Source: Pleurodeles waltl (lineage: Eukaryota; Chordata; Amphibia; Caudata; Salamandridae). From it: a DNA stretch of 64,000 bases. The position numbers and the translations under genes are program-made. Under the pieces are notes generated by a model, which saw nothing but the letters and a program-made list of their open reading frames with translations, did no database searches and had not been told where the DNA came from. The DNA lies in contig NC_090444.1 of NCBI RefSeq assembly GCF_031143425.1, positions 1,312,493,324 to 1,312,557,323 on the forward strand. Direction: 5' to 3'. Positions 10,636 through 23,400 of the stretch are shown here, one piece after another; positions within the stretch are counted from its first letter, which is position 1, and each line of letters begins with the position of its first letter.

Positions 10636-11340
10636 TATCCATTCCCTCTTACACACCTCATACACTCTTATCCAAAACACATCAACACCCCCTGTGATAT
10701 TCTAATACCACTCACCAGCACTAACTCGCATACAAATCCTTCACATAAAACCAGTACATCAATATCTCCTCTCACTATTCCACAAAAACTAAACAGACCA
10801 CACACATCATCACAACAAAATAACACAAACTTTCATAATACTTTCCGTCACACCCACCCCCACCCTCATGACTACACAAATAATACAAATCCTGCCCAAT
10901 ATTTACTCCTAAATTCTCACTCTTCACAAGCATCCACCACAAGCACCTCAACACAGCAACATGCATTCACCCGCCTCTCATCCATTGCACAATTTAGGGC
11001 CTTACATTATGATCCACATGCTCCTCCACCACCCCTAATCCATACTCCTTCCACACAAAACAGACGCAAATAAAATAAACAACATGTCTCTCCTAACAAC
11101 TTCGCATCCCCTTGTCTATTACACAATAACACTACTCTACAAAAAACTACAGTCATCATGTCACTCTCAGCCACCAAGTCCACCACCAACACACACAGAC
11201 CCAACAAAATGCCTCCTAAGCCTACTGGAAGAGGAACACTATATTGAAAAACAGGACTATTGTGACCCTCACACAGTTATCACATCTAACAACACACCTG
11301 CTACAAGCTCAAAATATACTGCCCACACTTCTCCAAAATA
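10636..11340 (+). pseudogene. Possible ORF1 region of the L2-like LINE
   Basis: An open frame runs from the solo LTR junction to 11073 (about 145 codons), and another covers 11084-11341. Both are very rich in Thr, Ser, Pro, His and Asn because the DNA is C/A-rich and G-poor. I recognise no ORF1 domain (no zinc knuckle, coiled coil or esterase motif). The location between the putative 5' UTR and the endonuclease domain is the only argument for ORF1. It may be low-complexity leader. Confidence 0.3.
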
Positions 11341-11389
11341 AAACAACACCATCACAAACACACATTTTCTAAACTGTCTGCTCATAAAT

Positions 11390-14060
11390 GCTTGATTACC
11401 TAAAAAAAACAAGCACCACATCTACGACCTGCTCATGGACACACAACCTAACTCACTATTTGTAACGGATTCATGGTTGGGAGATGACATGGCCCCAGTG
11501 TTGCATGAAGCTGTTCATCCAGGCTATTAAACCATCACACAAAACTGTATAGGCAAGAGAGGAGGTGGACTAGCTATTATATTCAAACAAGCAATACATC
11601 TCAGTAAAACAGACAACATTTCCATACAAGGTTTTGAGGCCCTCCTCACCAGATACAACCCTACACCAACTTCCTCCTGTAACTTTCTCCTCCTTTTCAG
11701 ACCTCCACCTAACAACTCAACATTCCCAGGCACTTTTCTAGATACAGTCTCAAACCTTATAACATTATACCAAGACCTATGCATTCTTAGGGACCTAAAC
11801 ATTTTTTTGGACAAACCCAATATGCCCCATCAACAAGCTATCACCACTGGCCTAGTCACATTGTACCTACATCAGATTGAACACAATCCCACACACATCG
11901 CTGAACACATCCTAGATGTCATTTTTGCTAAGTCTGAACTAGTTTCCATTCAAAGCATCACGTCATTCACATAGTCAGACCACCATCTGGTAACTTTCCG
12001 AAATAAAATACCACAAATCAACATATCCCAACTTACATACATGCATCTATTGACCATGGAGCAAACTCAACCAACACAGATCTAGACACAAATAATTATG
12101 GTCCAAAACTTTATGAGTGGCTACAGGGAGCTTTCGATATCCTAATACCACTCGGAAAAACTAAACAGGACAAAAGAAAACCAACATTTCGGAGAAACAC
12201 AGAACTGAAAAAGATAAAGCAACAAAACAGAAGGCTGCAATGGACCTGGCTCAAAACAAACAACATTCAAGACAAAGTTCACCTACACAAACTTAACAGA
12301 ATATACAAATCATCAATCAAAAAAGCTAAAAAAGGTACTACTCAGACAGAATTCTAAATGCTAAATCTGCAACTAAAGAATTTAATAAAATTTTCAATGA
12401 ATTTTGAAAACCTAAATGCATGTAAGGAAGTCATCCCACTACTCAAGATTTCACAAACAAACTGGCAACTCATTACACAACCAAGGCAGGCACATTAGAC
12501 TCCTATTTAAAACAGAAGAAAACCATCAGCACCAACAAGTTTCCTGAAATCCCCTCCAAGAGTAAACCACCAAGCCTCTGCACTTCTTCAAACAAGTATC
12601 ACAAGGTGAATTTATGGATTTGTTCAAAACAAGCAGGCCTTCCGGTTGCCCTTCGGACCCTTGTCCACCACACAACTTCAAGAACATTCTTTTATCTATA
12701 ACTCTTTAACTACAGGAACTTTTCCCAAAGACCTGAAAAAGGCATACCTACATCCTTTATTAAAGAAAACAAAGTTAGACCCACAGGACCCCAACAACTA
12801 CAGACCAATCACAAATGGACCTTTTCTGGGCAAACTGATAGAAACAGCAGCATTCGCCCAGATGTCACAATTCATTGAAGACAATTCCAAACTTTCAGAC
12901 TGCCAAACTTTATTGAATCGGCACTCATGGCAACCTGGGATGATCTTAAAAACACAGTCGACTGCAATGAGTTGCTGCACTACTTCTCTTGGACCTCTCA
13001 GCCGCCTTTGATACTGTTAATCATGACACCCTAATTGAAAGACTCCATGAAGCCGGCATAGAAGGGACTGCTCTAGACTGGATTACATCCTACCTTCCAA
13101 ACAGAGCTAATTTTATCTATTCCCGTCCAAATCCTACCTCATAAAAGCAGAAGTCCCCCAAGGATCAATCATCAACCTATGCCTTTCAACATCTACATGA
13201 TGTCATTACCAGAACTGATCAATGATTTTCAACTCAGATGCTGCAACTATGCAGATGATACATAAATACTACTTAAATTGGAATGCCCCAAAGACATTGG
13301 AAACTCACAAATCTTAAGTTGCCTCAGATCCATTGATCGTGGATGACTTGGAGCCATCGCAAACTGAATGCTTCCAAAACAGAAATACTCAAAAGTGGTG
13401 ACTGGAAAAATTATGGCCCACTGTGTGCCAGGCCTGATGATCTTGGACCATCTCCTCAAGTATCCAAGGAAGTTAAAAACCTTGGAATTACAATGGACTC
13501 CAAGTTAGCAATGAATGCCCAAGTGTACAAATTAGCATGATCAAGCTTTGTCACTTTGAAGACTCTGCAACCCATTTTCCCCTACCTCGGATTTCGGCAC
13601 AAGGTGCAGGCTACTATCTCTCTTGTACTATACAAACTGGATTATGCCAATGGCCTCCACTGTGGTTTATCACGTATTCAGAACTCTGCTGCCAGGCTAC
13701 TATTACATGTAAATCCACAAGCCCACATCTCCCCTGCCTTGAGAGCAGTACACTGGTTGCCCAAGATCCACCTTCAAGCTGCTTTGTATCACCCACAAAG
13801 CTAAACATTGAACAGGACTGCTTTTCATCAGAAACAAAAAAACAAATACATTCATCAAAGAAACCTCCACTCAAGATTGGCACCCCGCCTTAAAACACCA
13901 CCACACAAGAAAAAGGCAAAAGGTGGTACATCCTTCTCTCTTCAAGTAGCCAAACTAGGGAATTAATTGACCCCAAATATAAGATCCACGGATAACTATA
14001 GTGCCTTCAGAAGACCACTCAAGAGTTGGCTCTTCCTTCATAACCACCATATTCAAAAAG
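11390..14060 (+). pseudogene. L2-like LINE ORF2: endonuclease and reverse transcriptase, decayed
   Basis: Translations in shifting plus frames give an apurinic-type endonuclease: a GKRGGGLAII-like block near 11550, GDLNIFLD near 11790 and a WSDHHLV-like block near 11970. The RT domain then gives NNYRPI near 12793, FDTVNHDTL near 13009, a PQGSI-like block near 13156 and a degraded YADD-like site near 13250. The C-terminal region has QNSAARLLL near 13680 and the AVHWLP motif near 13745 that typifies L2/CR1-group LINEs. It is broken by many stops and frameshifts; the longest open pieces are 12646-13011 and 13556-13804. The protein would nick DNA and prime reverse transcription at the nick, but this copy cannot. 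Confidence 0.75.
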
Positions 14061-14214
14061 CAATGGACTGCACATGCCTGTGTTGATAAATATTTAAAAT
14101 ATGATTATGTGTATATTCTAGATATGTTAAGAAATATGTATTGTTACTATTTCATAATAATAAATTAAACACATACTTTTTAAACCTGTTTAACAAAGGT
14201 ATGTTTACTCACAG
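14061..14214 (+). other. 3' tail of the L2-like LINE
   Basis: Short AT-rich sequence after the C-terminal domain, running into the dinucleotide repeat. I could not find a clear tail repeat or target-site duplication, so the exact LINE end is uncertain. Confidence 0.35.
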
Positions 14215-14234
14215 CTATATATATATAAAAATGT

Positions 14235-14304
<70 letters not shown>

Positions 14305-14319
14305 GTGTGTGCATGTGTA

Positions 14320-14382
<63 letters not shown>

Positions 14383-14388
14383 ATATGT
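14215..14388. repeat. Compound (AT)n/(GT)n microsatellite
   Basis: Long ATATAT tracts on both sides of a GTGTGT/GTATGT core. All apparent open frames here (Ile/Tyr/His/Thr repeats) are products of the dinucleotide repeat. Confidence 0.97.
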
Positions 14389-14989
14389 TCTATGCTTAAC
14401 ATGTTCATAGGTCATTCCATAGCTCCTGTGAAAGTTGTTATATTCGAAACTTATGAATCCCTGCTTTCTTTTTCATATCACAATGAGCAAATGTTATCAT
14501 AACTATTTAACAGCTAGCATTTCGCTATTCAAAAATTGAGGAAAGGTAAATGAATGTTAGAGAAGTACGCTTATTAATTTACTTCAAATATTAAAAATCT
14601 TGAAAGTCTGTGTTTATACAATACTACTTTTCTTCTCATATTACTATACCCATTTTTATATTCATTGCACATATATTCACTTACTATGTATTTGCATATC
14701 TCTTTATTTACCACTCTAATCCAGCTGTACTACTGTACTAGAGAAAAAATTAATAAAAACTAAAAAATGTAATTCATAAATAAAATTCAAAATATAAATA
14801 ATTAAATTCAATAATAATAAATAAATAAAACATTTAACATTTAACATGTGTGGCTCAGTGACAGAACAGTGTTTTAAATTATATATGTTAGAATTTAAGA
14901 GTGACAACAAATTATGGATATTCTGGATATTTGGGATCACTGAAAGTCTCAAAATAATTTAAGTATTTTGCACAATAAATGCATGTGGT
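14389..14989. other. AT-rich stretch without recognisable features
   Basis: No coding similarity or repeat partner seen. It lies between the microsatellite and the first recognisable part of the next LINE. Confidence 0.5.
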
Positions 14990-17800
14990 CTGAATTATAG
15001 ACTTAAAAGAGTTAGAGTGGCACTAGGTCTCAGGGTGATGAAGCCCAACATTATTTGTATATACGAGATGACATCCCCTGGGGGAAAGGAAACTGCTTGG
15101 AGATCTGTGGTACTCACTTCTCTGTTGCATGACACAGGGTATGATATCCAGGGGGGTAGCCATTGTTGCTAATAAAACGTTCCTACACATTAATTTGGAC
15201 CTCAGTGGATAAATCTCAGGGAGGTGGGTGATCTTGGAGCTTTGTGTGGGTGTGGTGAGTCTTACCTTATGCTCTGTATGTGGCTCCAACTTACATGAGA
15301 CTGCTGTTATTGATTATCTAAATCTGGAACTTTTATGTGGTTAGCTTCCCTCATCCTGTGTGTAGACCTTAGCCTACATATGTCTGTCGATGGGAAGGAC
15401 AGGGATGCCATTCATACACTGGAAGGAAACCACTGATGTTTGGAGCAGTCCATTGGATAATGAAAGATCATGGGCTGGCTGATGTCTAAGCTAAACTAAA
15501 TGCTGCAGAGCCAGGACATACGTTCTTTTCCTGCCCTCATAATAAAGTGGTGCATTTGGATTATTTTTTGGTGCCTGTATCTCTTGGCGGGCAGGTGGGA
15601 ATCCAAAATTATACTTGTGTGCTACCGGATCACAACCCCCTAGTGCTTGAATGTGCAATCACTGACCTAGTGAAGCCTCATGGGACTTGGACATTTCACA
15701 GAAATATTTCCTTCTAGATTTGGAATATATAGATCACATGAGTAAGTGTCTAACAGATTTCCTTGCAATAACTAGAGGTACTGCTGCTTATAATATGGTC
15801 AGGGACACCTTTAAAGCAAGTATCAGGAGTAAAACACTCAGCTATAGTCTTTATAAGCAGAAGTAGAGATGTAGCCAAATTCATGGGCTGTATGGAGATC
15901 TTTCACTCCGTGAAGTAGCTCTGACTAGGTACATAATGGAAGGGCCGGAATGTGAAATTTAGTAGAATATTGATAATTAATCAGCATTACAGTTAGAAGG
16001 TAGCCGCCAAATTCTGAAACTACAAATTATGTTTTTATGAATAAGGGGAAAACACTGGCAGGCTATTGCCACACCGTACAAGACAAAAGTGCACAGAGAG
16101 GGATTGATGCTATTATAGATAATCTGGGGCATAAGACTAAAATCCATGCAAAAATTGTTAGGGTGCTTGAAAATTCTAGGAGGATCTTTTTTCGGAGGCT
16201 ATTTCCCAATGGTCATACATCTATATAAAATTTCTTAGTATAGTAAGTGGGAACATATTGAGTGATGAACAGCAGGCCTTGCTTGAATTGCAGATCTCTT
16301 CCTTAGAGGTAGCTGAGGCTGTTAGATCTCAGGCCGTACAGAAAGCCACTGGACCAGAAGGGATACCCCTGGAATTTTATAGGACCTTTCTCCAGGAACT
16401 TGAGGAAGATATGAGTGCCACCTTTTTAAGGGCACAGAGGGATGGTGAGGCCCCCCTCCTCGGAGGCTACCAGGAAAAAGCATTCAGGAAAAAGGGCAAG
16501 TCGCCTTGAACCCAGGGTCTTATAGGTCTATATCTTTAAGAAATGTTTATGCCAAAGTATATGCTGAAATATTAGCTAAAAGTTTAGTTAAGGTAATCGC
16601 CAACCTGTTATTCCCCTGCCAACATGGCTTTATCCCAAGATGGGAAGCAACTGACTATGCACGTATGGTAATCACCCTGTTTGATACAGCAAAGACAGCA
16701 AAAACACATTTAGGATTCATATTGCTGAATGCAAAAAAGGCCTTCAACCGAGTCTCTTGGGGATATCGTTGTGAGTTTTTAAGATAGATGAGAATTGGTC
16801 TTCACTTTATCAAAGCAATTACTATATTATATCAGGCTCCCAAAGCCAGGCTCAAATAATAGGGGTAGAGTCAAAGGAGAGCTTAATCTCTGCTATTTCC
16901 ATTATACATAGATCTCTTTATCTCTCAACGAGAGAACAATATTGAGGTCAACTCAATCTCTGTAAAAAAGGTGGATTACAAAGTTTCGGCCTATGCTGTT
17001 GACATTGTAGTGTTAACATCTGTCTCTTTTAAACCTTTGGCTGCAATCGAGAATAAGGCCAATAACTTTGGGGCAATTCACTTTGGGGGAATAGCAGGGT
17101 ATCGCCTTAATGAGGGAAAGACCCAGATAGTCTGCACTAAAGGAATAAATCTGGGGGACCACCACCTACACCTGCTGGTGGAGGATGCAACCTATTTAGG
17201 AATAAAGATGCCATCTACCTTTGATACTCCTGTGGAGCTAAATCTATCACCCCTGGACTTTACGATCAGGCAGGAACAGGTTAGAATCAATATCCTGCAT
17301 CTGTTGTTGATGGGGAGATGTAATGTTTTAAAAATGCTTATCATTCCAAAAGTCATATATCTTTACGGCCATTCCGCTAGAGGTTGACAAGTGCTGGTTG
17401 ATCAAGCTAAAAAGTCCATGCTCCAGCTTTTTCTGGCAGTTTAAAAAGCCAATGAGGCCACTAAGGCTTATCATATTTCCTAGAGATGGGGGGGGAGAGG
17501 AGTCTGCCGGGGGGTACCCAGCCTTACATTTTATTATTGGTACAATAGTACTGTATGCTTTAGCATATGGGGATTTTGATCACGGGAAACACGCACAATG
17601 TACCACCATATCTGAGCTTACATTGGGGCATGATGCTAAGGGTTGCTTTCTGAAAAATTTGGAAAGAAGCTACTATAAATTATCAGATTTAAGATAGTGG
17701 ATGGGGCGTGTAAGGTGTGGAGGCAATTAAACAGGAGAATTTACATCTCTAGATTTAATCGTTATACACCTCTATGGGGATCTCTCGCCTTACTGGTAAT
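14990..17800 (+). pseudogene. Decayed L1-like LINE ORF2 (endonuclease and RT)
   Basis: Plus-strand translations in several frames follow the order of L1/Tx1-type ORF2. An endonuclease C-terminus (HGLADV...LN near 15470, an HxDYFLV-like block near 15550 and DHNPLVLEC near 15630) comes first. RT entry blocks follow (KATGPEGIPLEFY near 16345; GSYRSISLRNV near 16510; HGFIPRW near 16625; a DAEKAF-like block near 16730), then a degraded YADD (YAVD at about 16990). The post-RT region has a LIIPKVIYLY block near 17340 and YYW near 17530. The longest open pieces are 16258-16509, 16506-16787 and 16971-17387. Many stops show it is long dead. It ends where gypsy sequence begins at about 17855. Confidence 0.7.
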
Positions 17801-17859
17801 GTTCCATGATAACATGGGTACAAGGCTTGAACCTAGGGCCACATGTTCAAAGGATTTTT

Positions 17860-18500
17860 CTAGTCGCACTCCAGGACAAGTGGACTGGGCCATTTGAGGT
17901 GGAGGAGCACAAGAGTAAAGTCACCTAACTGGTGGACTTGCTGTCTCCCGGGAACCCCTCGAGGGTCCTGTATGTGAACCGGTTCAAGCTACACTTTGAG
18001 CGGACTGAATTGGCCATGCTCATAGCAACATATGATGGGGTGGAGGAAGAGAGTGAGCCTCTTCCTGGCTTCCTGTCTGCTGTAGAGAATGATGGGTCTG
18101 TGGAGGCAGTGAACCTCTCCCCCTCCCTGACCCCATTGCAGCAGAGGGACTGTTGCTAGGTGTTGGGTCAGTTTGCCTCCCTGTTCTACCTGATCCCAGG
18201 GATCACATGCTTGTATACACACGATGTAGACACTGGGGACAGTCCTCCTGTTAAACATAAAGTTTACAGAGTGACTGACATGGTTAGGGCTAACATTAAG
18301 GATTAAGTTTCTAAAATGTTAATGTCAGGGTTTATTGAGTTTTCTGGTAGCCTTTGGGCCAGCCCTGTGGTTTTGGTCCCAAACGCTGCAGCTCCTGGTG
18401 CAACTCCAGAACTCAGGTTCTGTGTGGATTACCAGGATTCAATGCGGTCACCAAGACTGATGCGCACCCCATCCCCTGAGCTGATGAACTTATTGACTGG
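17860..18500 (+). pseudogene. pol: Element E: integrase C-terminus to RT N-terminus, frameshifted
   Basis: Piecewise similarity to residues ~826-1035 of the element A polyprotein. It includes VKxTxLVDL-like sequence near 17915, SRVLYVNRFK near 17960, an acidic EEESEPLPGFL block near 18045, and SLTPLQQRDC near 18130. The RT entry region (SGSLWASPVVLVPNAA and LRFCVDY) falls within 18316-18522. Stops and frame changes separate these pieces. Confidence 0.7.
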
Positions 18501-19493
18501 TTGGGAGCTACCAAATACCTAAGTACGTTTGATCTTACCTCCTGGTATTGGCAGATTGCCCTAACTGAGGGGGCTAAGGAGAGGTCTGCATTCTCCACAC
18601 CACATGGGCACTACCAGTTTACGGTGATGCCCTTTGGGATGAAAAATGCCCCTGCCACCTTTCAGAGGTTCGTCAACCAGGTGTTGGCTGGACTGGATGA
18701 TTTCAGTGCTGCCTACCTGGATGACATTGCTGTCTTTAGTTCCACAGGGGAGGAACACTTGCAGCATCTCTGTAAAGTGTTGGAGGCCCTGCAGAAGGCA
18801 GGCCTCACTATTAAAGAAAGCAAGTGCAAAATAGGACAGGGTTCTGTGGTGTATTTGGGCCACCAGGTGGGGAGTGGCCAGGTGGCAACCCTACAGCCAA
18901 AGATTGAAGCCATTCAGGCTTTGGAGCCTCCCAAGACCCAGACTGAAGTGAGAGCCTTTTTAGGTCTCACTGGAAAATATAGGTGGTTTGTCAAGGGGTA
19001 TGGCACAATTGTTGCTGCCTTGACTGAGTTAACTTCCAAAGAGCAGCCCAGAAATGTGATCTGGACTGAGTCTTGCCAGACTGCTTTTGATGCCCTGAAG
19101 GCTGCCATGTGCACAGCACCTGTGCTGAAGGCACCTGACTATTCCAAGGAATTTGTTGTGCAAACAGATGCCTCAGAGCATGGTATCGGAGCAGTACTCT
19201 CACAGCTTAATGAAGAGGGCCTAGACCAACCTGTAGCCTTCATTAGCAGGAGGCCACTGAAGAAGCTAAGACCTTACTTGTTTGGGACTCACTTCCGAGT
19301 TCAGACAGACCACAGGCCGCTCAGATGGTTAATGCAGGTGAGGGGTGAGAATCCCAAATTGTCGAGGTGGTCCATCTCCCTACAGGTAAAGTACTTTACT
19401 GTGGAACCCCACACTGGCACTGACCATGCCAAAGCTGATGGTCTGTCCAGATTCTTCTGCCTTAATGATGAGAAATCCCATGAGGTTGGGTAG
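18501..19493 (+). pseudogene. pol: Element E reverse transcriptase and RNase H, open but internally deleted
   Basis: An uninterrupted 330-codon frame. RT motifs in order: LSTFDLTSWYWQIAL (residues ~8-22), MPFGMKNAPATFQR (~46-59), and the catalytic AAYLDDIAVFS with YLDD at about 74-77. A thumb/connection block (YLGHQV, RAFLGLTGKYRWF) follows, then RNase H with QTDASEHGIGAVL at about 222-234. Compared with element A, 19-20 residues are missing in frame after FISRRP (about 250). The loss takes out the helix with the conserved RNase H glutamate, so the RNase H is almost certainly dead although the frame is open. The tail ADGLSRFF precedes a stop at 19493. The true N-terminus lies upstream in other frames. 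Confidence 0.85.
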
Positions 19494-19510
19494 TTGCTCC
19501 CCAATTTCCG

Positions 19511-19520
19511 CTGGGGGGGA
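19511..19520 (+). promoter_or_regulatory. Polypurine tract of element E
   Basis: CTGGGGGGGA, four bases upstream of the LTR start at 19525. Polypurine tracts at this position prime plus-strand synthesis in LTR elements. Confidence 0.75.
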
Positions 19521-19893
19521 CACGTGTTAGACTTGGCATCATTGGCATGGTCTCCCCTAACTTTTTGCCTCTACTTCCTAGGTTGTTTCTGTGTGCAGGA
19601 CTCTGTTTTTGCTGTTTTTGTTTGCTCTGGACACTTTACCACTGCTGACCACTGCTAAAGTGTAAGTACTCCCTGCATAAATTGTATGTGTAAATTGGCT
19701 TATCCATGATTGGCATGTTTGATTTACTAGCAACTCCCTAGTAAAGTGCAGTAGAGCTGCCTAGGGCCTGTAAATCAAATGCTACTAGAGGGCCTGCAGC
19801 ACTGGTTGTGCCACCCACATTAGTAGCCCTGTAAACATGGCTCAGACCTGCCACTGTAGTGTCTGTGTGTGCAGTTTTGAACTGCCAATTCGA

Positions 19894-20037
19894 CTTGGCA
19901 AGTGTACCCACTTGCCAGGCCTAAACCTTCCCTTTTTATACATGTAAGGCATCCCTAAGGTTGTCACTAGATAGCCCCCTGGGCAGGATGCAGTGTATGT
20001 TAAAGGTGGGACATGTACTTATGTGTCTTACATGTCC
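19894..20037 (+). promoter_or_regulatory. Two U3 hairpins of the element E LTR
   Basis: Hairpin 1 (19894-19919) pairs CTTGGCAAGT with ACTTGCCAGG at 9 of 10 positions. Hairpin 2 (20009-20037) pairs GGACATGTA with TACATGTCC perfectly. Equivalent hairpins with different stem sequences lie at the same relative positions in the LTRs of F and A. Confidence 0.5.
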
Positions 20038-20508
20038 TGACAGTGAAATACTACCAAATTTGGTTTCTACTGTTGCAAGGCATTTCTCTCTCAGAGGTTA
20101 ACATGGGGCTGCCTTTAAATATTATCAAAGCACAAATTGCCTTTGCGAGCAGATAGACATGTGGGTCTCTGATATAGTTGTTTTTTAGGTTGTGTGTGTG
20201 AAAATTCCACTTTTAGAAAGTAGGCATTTTCTTGCTTAAACCATTCTATGACTCTGCTTGTTTGTGGATTTTCTGTCTGGGTCAGTTTGACAGTTGGGCT
20301 GTTTGTACCTCTCCTCTAGACAGTGACACAAATGGAGCTGATGTGTAGCCTGCATATCCTGATGGGCTATCTGGGCTGAGGAGAGGGGAGGAGTGGTCAC
20401 TTACACCTGAAAGGGCAATGCCTGCCCTCACACAATTCAGCCTCCAGCCCCCTGGTGTGTGTCTGGGGCCTGGCCTCGGCTTAGGATGAAAACAACAGAG
20501 ACTTCTCG

Positions 20509-20547
20509 TTGAAGTAGGCCTACTTCAAAGGTAGAAAGGGGTAAAAG
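20509..20547 (+). promoter_or_regulatory. 20 bp perfect palindrome and TATA-like box
   Basis: TTGAAGTAGGCCTACTTCAA (20509-20528) is a perfect palindrome followed about 12 bp later by GGTAAAAG. The layout matches the promoters at 466-505 and 58084-58126. Confidence 0.5.
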
Positions 20548-21734
20548 AAGAGCACCCAAAACCCGTGAAAAAAATCAGATTACTTCTGGAACCAAGAGGA
20601 ACCTCTGCCAAGGAGAAGAGCTGGAAGCTGGGGGAGGAGTACTTCCCCTTTGCCTTTGACTGTGCTTTGCTGGGTTGGCCTGCAGTAGCTGCTTCTGCCT
20701 GAGAGAGGACAAAGACTGACTTTTGTGTGACTTCCCACTGGTGGAGAAGCTCCAAGGGCTTGAACTGAGTTTGCCTCCTGTTAAAGTCTCAGGGACATCA
20801 AAGACTTCTCTTTGCCAGCACCTGGGCTTTCTGCTGAGAGTCGCGCCTGCCAAGTGGTGCCCTAACCTGTCCCTGGGCCCTGGAAAGGTAAAGCTGGTGG
20901 AAAAGGACAGAAATCCACACACTTTTGACATACTACCTGCCTCGGGGCTGATAAACCACGCACTGCTGGCCTCGCGGCTAAAGTCGATCCTCCACCTGCA
21001 TCGTGGCTGGGAGATTGACGAAACACGGCTGGAGAAATGGTGCTCAACACCCTCAGTGGCTGCTGTTAACGATGCAAGCCTCCACGCAGAGAGGTTTTGT
21101 GACACTGTGCGACCGGATCTCAACGCAACATTGCTGGGAGCGGAAAATCAATGCAAAGCGTGCCCGGACCGAAGGTGCCCGTCCGGATCGACGAATGGCT
21201 CTCTTGAGGGAGAGAAGAAACACATGCTGACCCGTCCGGAGGAGGAATGACGCACGTTCTCGCTTGCAGGTGAGAAATCGACGCATCGCTGGCCTTTTCT
21301 GACGCACGCTCGCCCGTGTGGCTTTATTTTGATGCTACCCAGGTACATTTGTGCAATATCAGTATTCTCATTGTTTTCTAAGGATTAAGACTCAGATTAA
21401 TAACTTGACATGTGTATGTTGGATTTTTGTCATTTTGATCTTGTTTTGTTCCGATAAATATTATCTATTTTTCTAAACCTGTGTTGTGTCATTTTGTAGT
21501 GTTTTCACTGAATTACTGTGTGTATTGGTACAAATACTTTACACCTTGCTTCTGAAGTTGAGCCTGCCTGCTCGTGCCAAGCTACCAAAGGGGCGAGGGG
21601 GAGTTAATTGGGGGTGATTCTCCTTTACCCTGACTAGAGTGATGGTCCTTGAGCTATAGTTTGGACAGGGGGTAACCTGGCTGCCAACCAAAGACCCCAT
21701 TTCCAACATGCACCAAGCCAACACCTCATTTTAA

Positions 21735-23400
21735 GGATGAACCCCTGAATGTGCCAGAATATGTGATGTTTGTTGATGGCTCATACATGAGGGATAAAAC
21801 AGTGGATCTGAGAGCAGCTTATGTTGTCTACACAGTTCACAAAGTGGGGGAAGCCTCATGGCTCGAGGTGTCACCTCTACCCAAGAAGCAGAACTGGTCA
21901 CTATTACCAGAGTTTGCTGTCTTTCAGACCAACTGAGGGTGACAATATTTTCTAACAGTCAGTATGGCTTTTGTGTGGACCATGACTTCGGACAATTGTG
22001 GTCATAGGTGGGATTCACGACTTCACCTGAGTTGCCCATCTGAAACAGGGAATTTGTGACGCACCTTTTAGAGGCTTTACAGTTACCACAAGAAGTTGTT
22101 GTGGTTAAATGCGTGGCCCACAGGAGTGGAAATGATCATCGGGTAATAGATATGCTGATGAAGTTGTTCAGAATATGCTCTTGCGGTATGCATATTTAAT
22201 GTGGAGTACGCAAATGAATCTGATGAGGACACCAATTTTGCTACACTGTTGTCTGAGGCTGGTTCCTTGGAGGAAGTAAAGAGCTTGCAGGAGGTAATGT
22301 AAGAAGTGGAACAACAAGGCTGGGTCAGAGCAGGATCTATCAAGAATGCAAATGAGATCTGGGTCTCAGCTGATGGAACACCTGTGTTGCCCGACAGTTT
22401 GTTGTTGCCAATGATGAGACATTTTCATGGTCCTGCACACAGAGGGAGAGATGCTGTGGTTAGATTGCGCAGCCAGAATTGGTTCAATTCTCTATTTAGA
22501 ATCATGGTTGAGGATTTGTGCAAAGGATGTTTGACCTGCCAATAAATGAATGTAGGGAAAACAACACCAGTAACCATGAGTCACATAGGCAGATCAGGAG
22601 GACCCTTTAGCAGAATGTAGTTGGACTTTATCGAGATGCCTGTTTAGAATGGGCTGAGATATGACCCGTCATAGTGTGCATTTCCTCTCAATGGGTGGAA
22701 GCCTACACAACCAAATGGAATGACAGTCTCACTGTAGCCAAACTGCTGTTGTGAGAACTCAACAGTTCGGATCTCCAGTTTCTCTGGAGAAGACAGAGGG
22801 ACTCATTTTAATAATGTGATCCTCGAAATGCTGTGTATGACACTGCAAGTGGGACAACAATTACATTGCAGCTACAGGCCAGAAGCTTTGGGTATTGTGG
22901 AATAGAGTAATGGGACTCTCAAATCTGTTTAGCCAAAGTGTGTGCATCCACTACTTTAAAAAGGCCAGATGTCTTGCCTTTGATGTTGATGAGTCTCAGA
23001 AGTACCCCGAAAGAAGATCGCAATTGTCCCTGCATGAAATACTCATTGAACATGCCATGAGATTTCCTGCTGTGCCTGCAAACTGCTTGTAAATATCACA
23101 GATTACGTGAATCTCGACTAATGCAAAGGACCTGTTGATGTAGTGTGTTCTGTTGCTTACCAAGTTTGAGCTGCTACTGTTATTCCACATCATGAGCAAT
23201 TCCATGAATTTAGTCCTAGCAAACGGGTTCTGGCAAAGAAGCATGTTTAGAAGTCATGCTTGGAGCCAAGATGGAAAGGACTCCCGCAGGTCACCAACAC
23301 TACAAGTAAAATGTGTAGGACTCCCACACCCAGAAAATAAGGTGCCCACTCGAAAAGATGGAAACATCTGCAACAAGTTTGCAACCTCCTGTGCCTGACC
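21735..23400 (+). pseudogene. pol: ERV pol remnant: RNase H end and integrase (element H)
   Basis: A retrovirus-type RNase H start with VDGS (near 21772) opens the region. The integrase zinc-binding domain (HFHGPAHRG near 22418, then CKGCLTCQ ending about 22541) follows, then core-domain remnants: a DFIEMP-like block near 22625 and SRWVEAYTT-like sequence near 22690. A C-terminal LSxHEIL block near 23020 and a basic KKHV...PRWKG-like block near 23240-23280 end it. The last block resembles the integrase tail of gamma/epsilon-type retroviruses. Frames change many times and many stops are present, so the copy is inactive. Function when intact would be RNA removal during reverse transcription and provirus integration. 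The upstream part is missing; an LTR end lies at 21708. Confidence 0.65.

Larger units (their letters stand above)
17855..21708 (+). mobile_element. 5'-truncated Gmr1-like gypsy element (element E) with 3' LTR
   Basis: Coding sequence starts abruptly inside the integrase C-terminal region (homologous to about residue 826 of the element A polyprotein). It continues through RT and RNase H, then a polypurine tract and a full LTR. Upstream is L1-like LINE sequence, so the 5' part was lost or this is a chimeric junction. RT following directly after integrase sequence shows the unusual integrase-before-RT order of the Gmr1 group. Confidence 0.8.
19525..21708 (+). repeat. 3' LTR of element E (2184 bp)
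   Basis: Starts TGTTAGACTTGGC after the polypurine tract and ends CCATTTCCAACA. It shares with the LTR at 57101 the blocks ACTTTACCACTGCT, GGGCCTGCAGCACTGGTTG and GCCTGCATATCCTGATG (also at window start), and a U5 core with CGTGCCAAGCTACC near 21572. The middle (20900-21320) is CpG-rich with repeated GACGCA. An ERV pol remnant follows 21708. Confidence 0.85.

Noticed and set aside
14141..14502. Open frames of alternating Ile/Tyr/His/Thr
   Set aside because: Translation of the (AT)n/(GT)n microsatellite.
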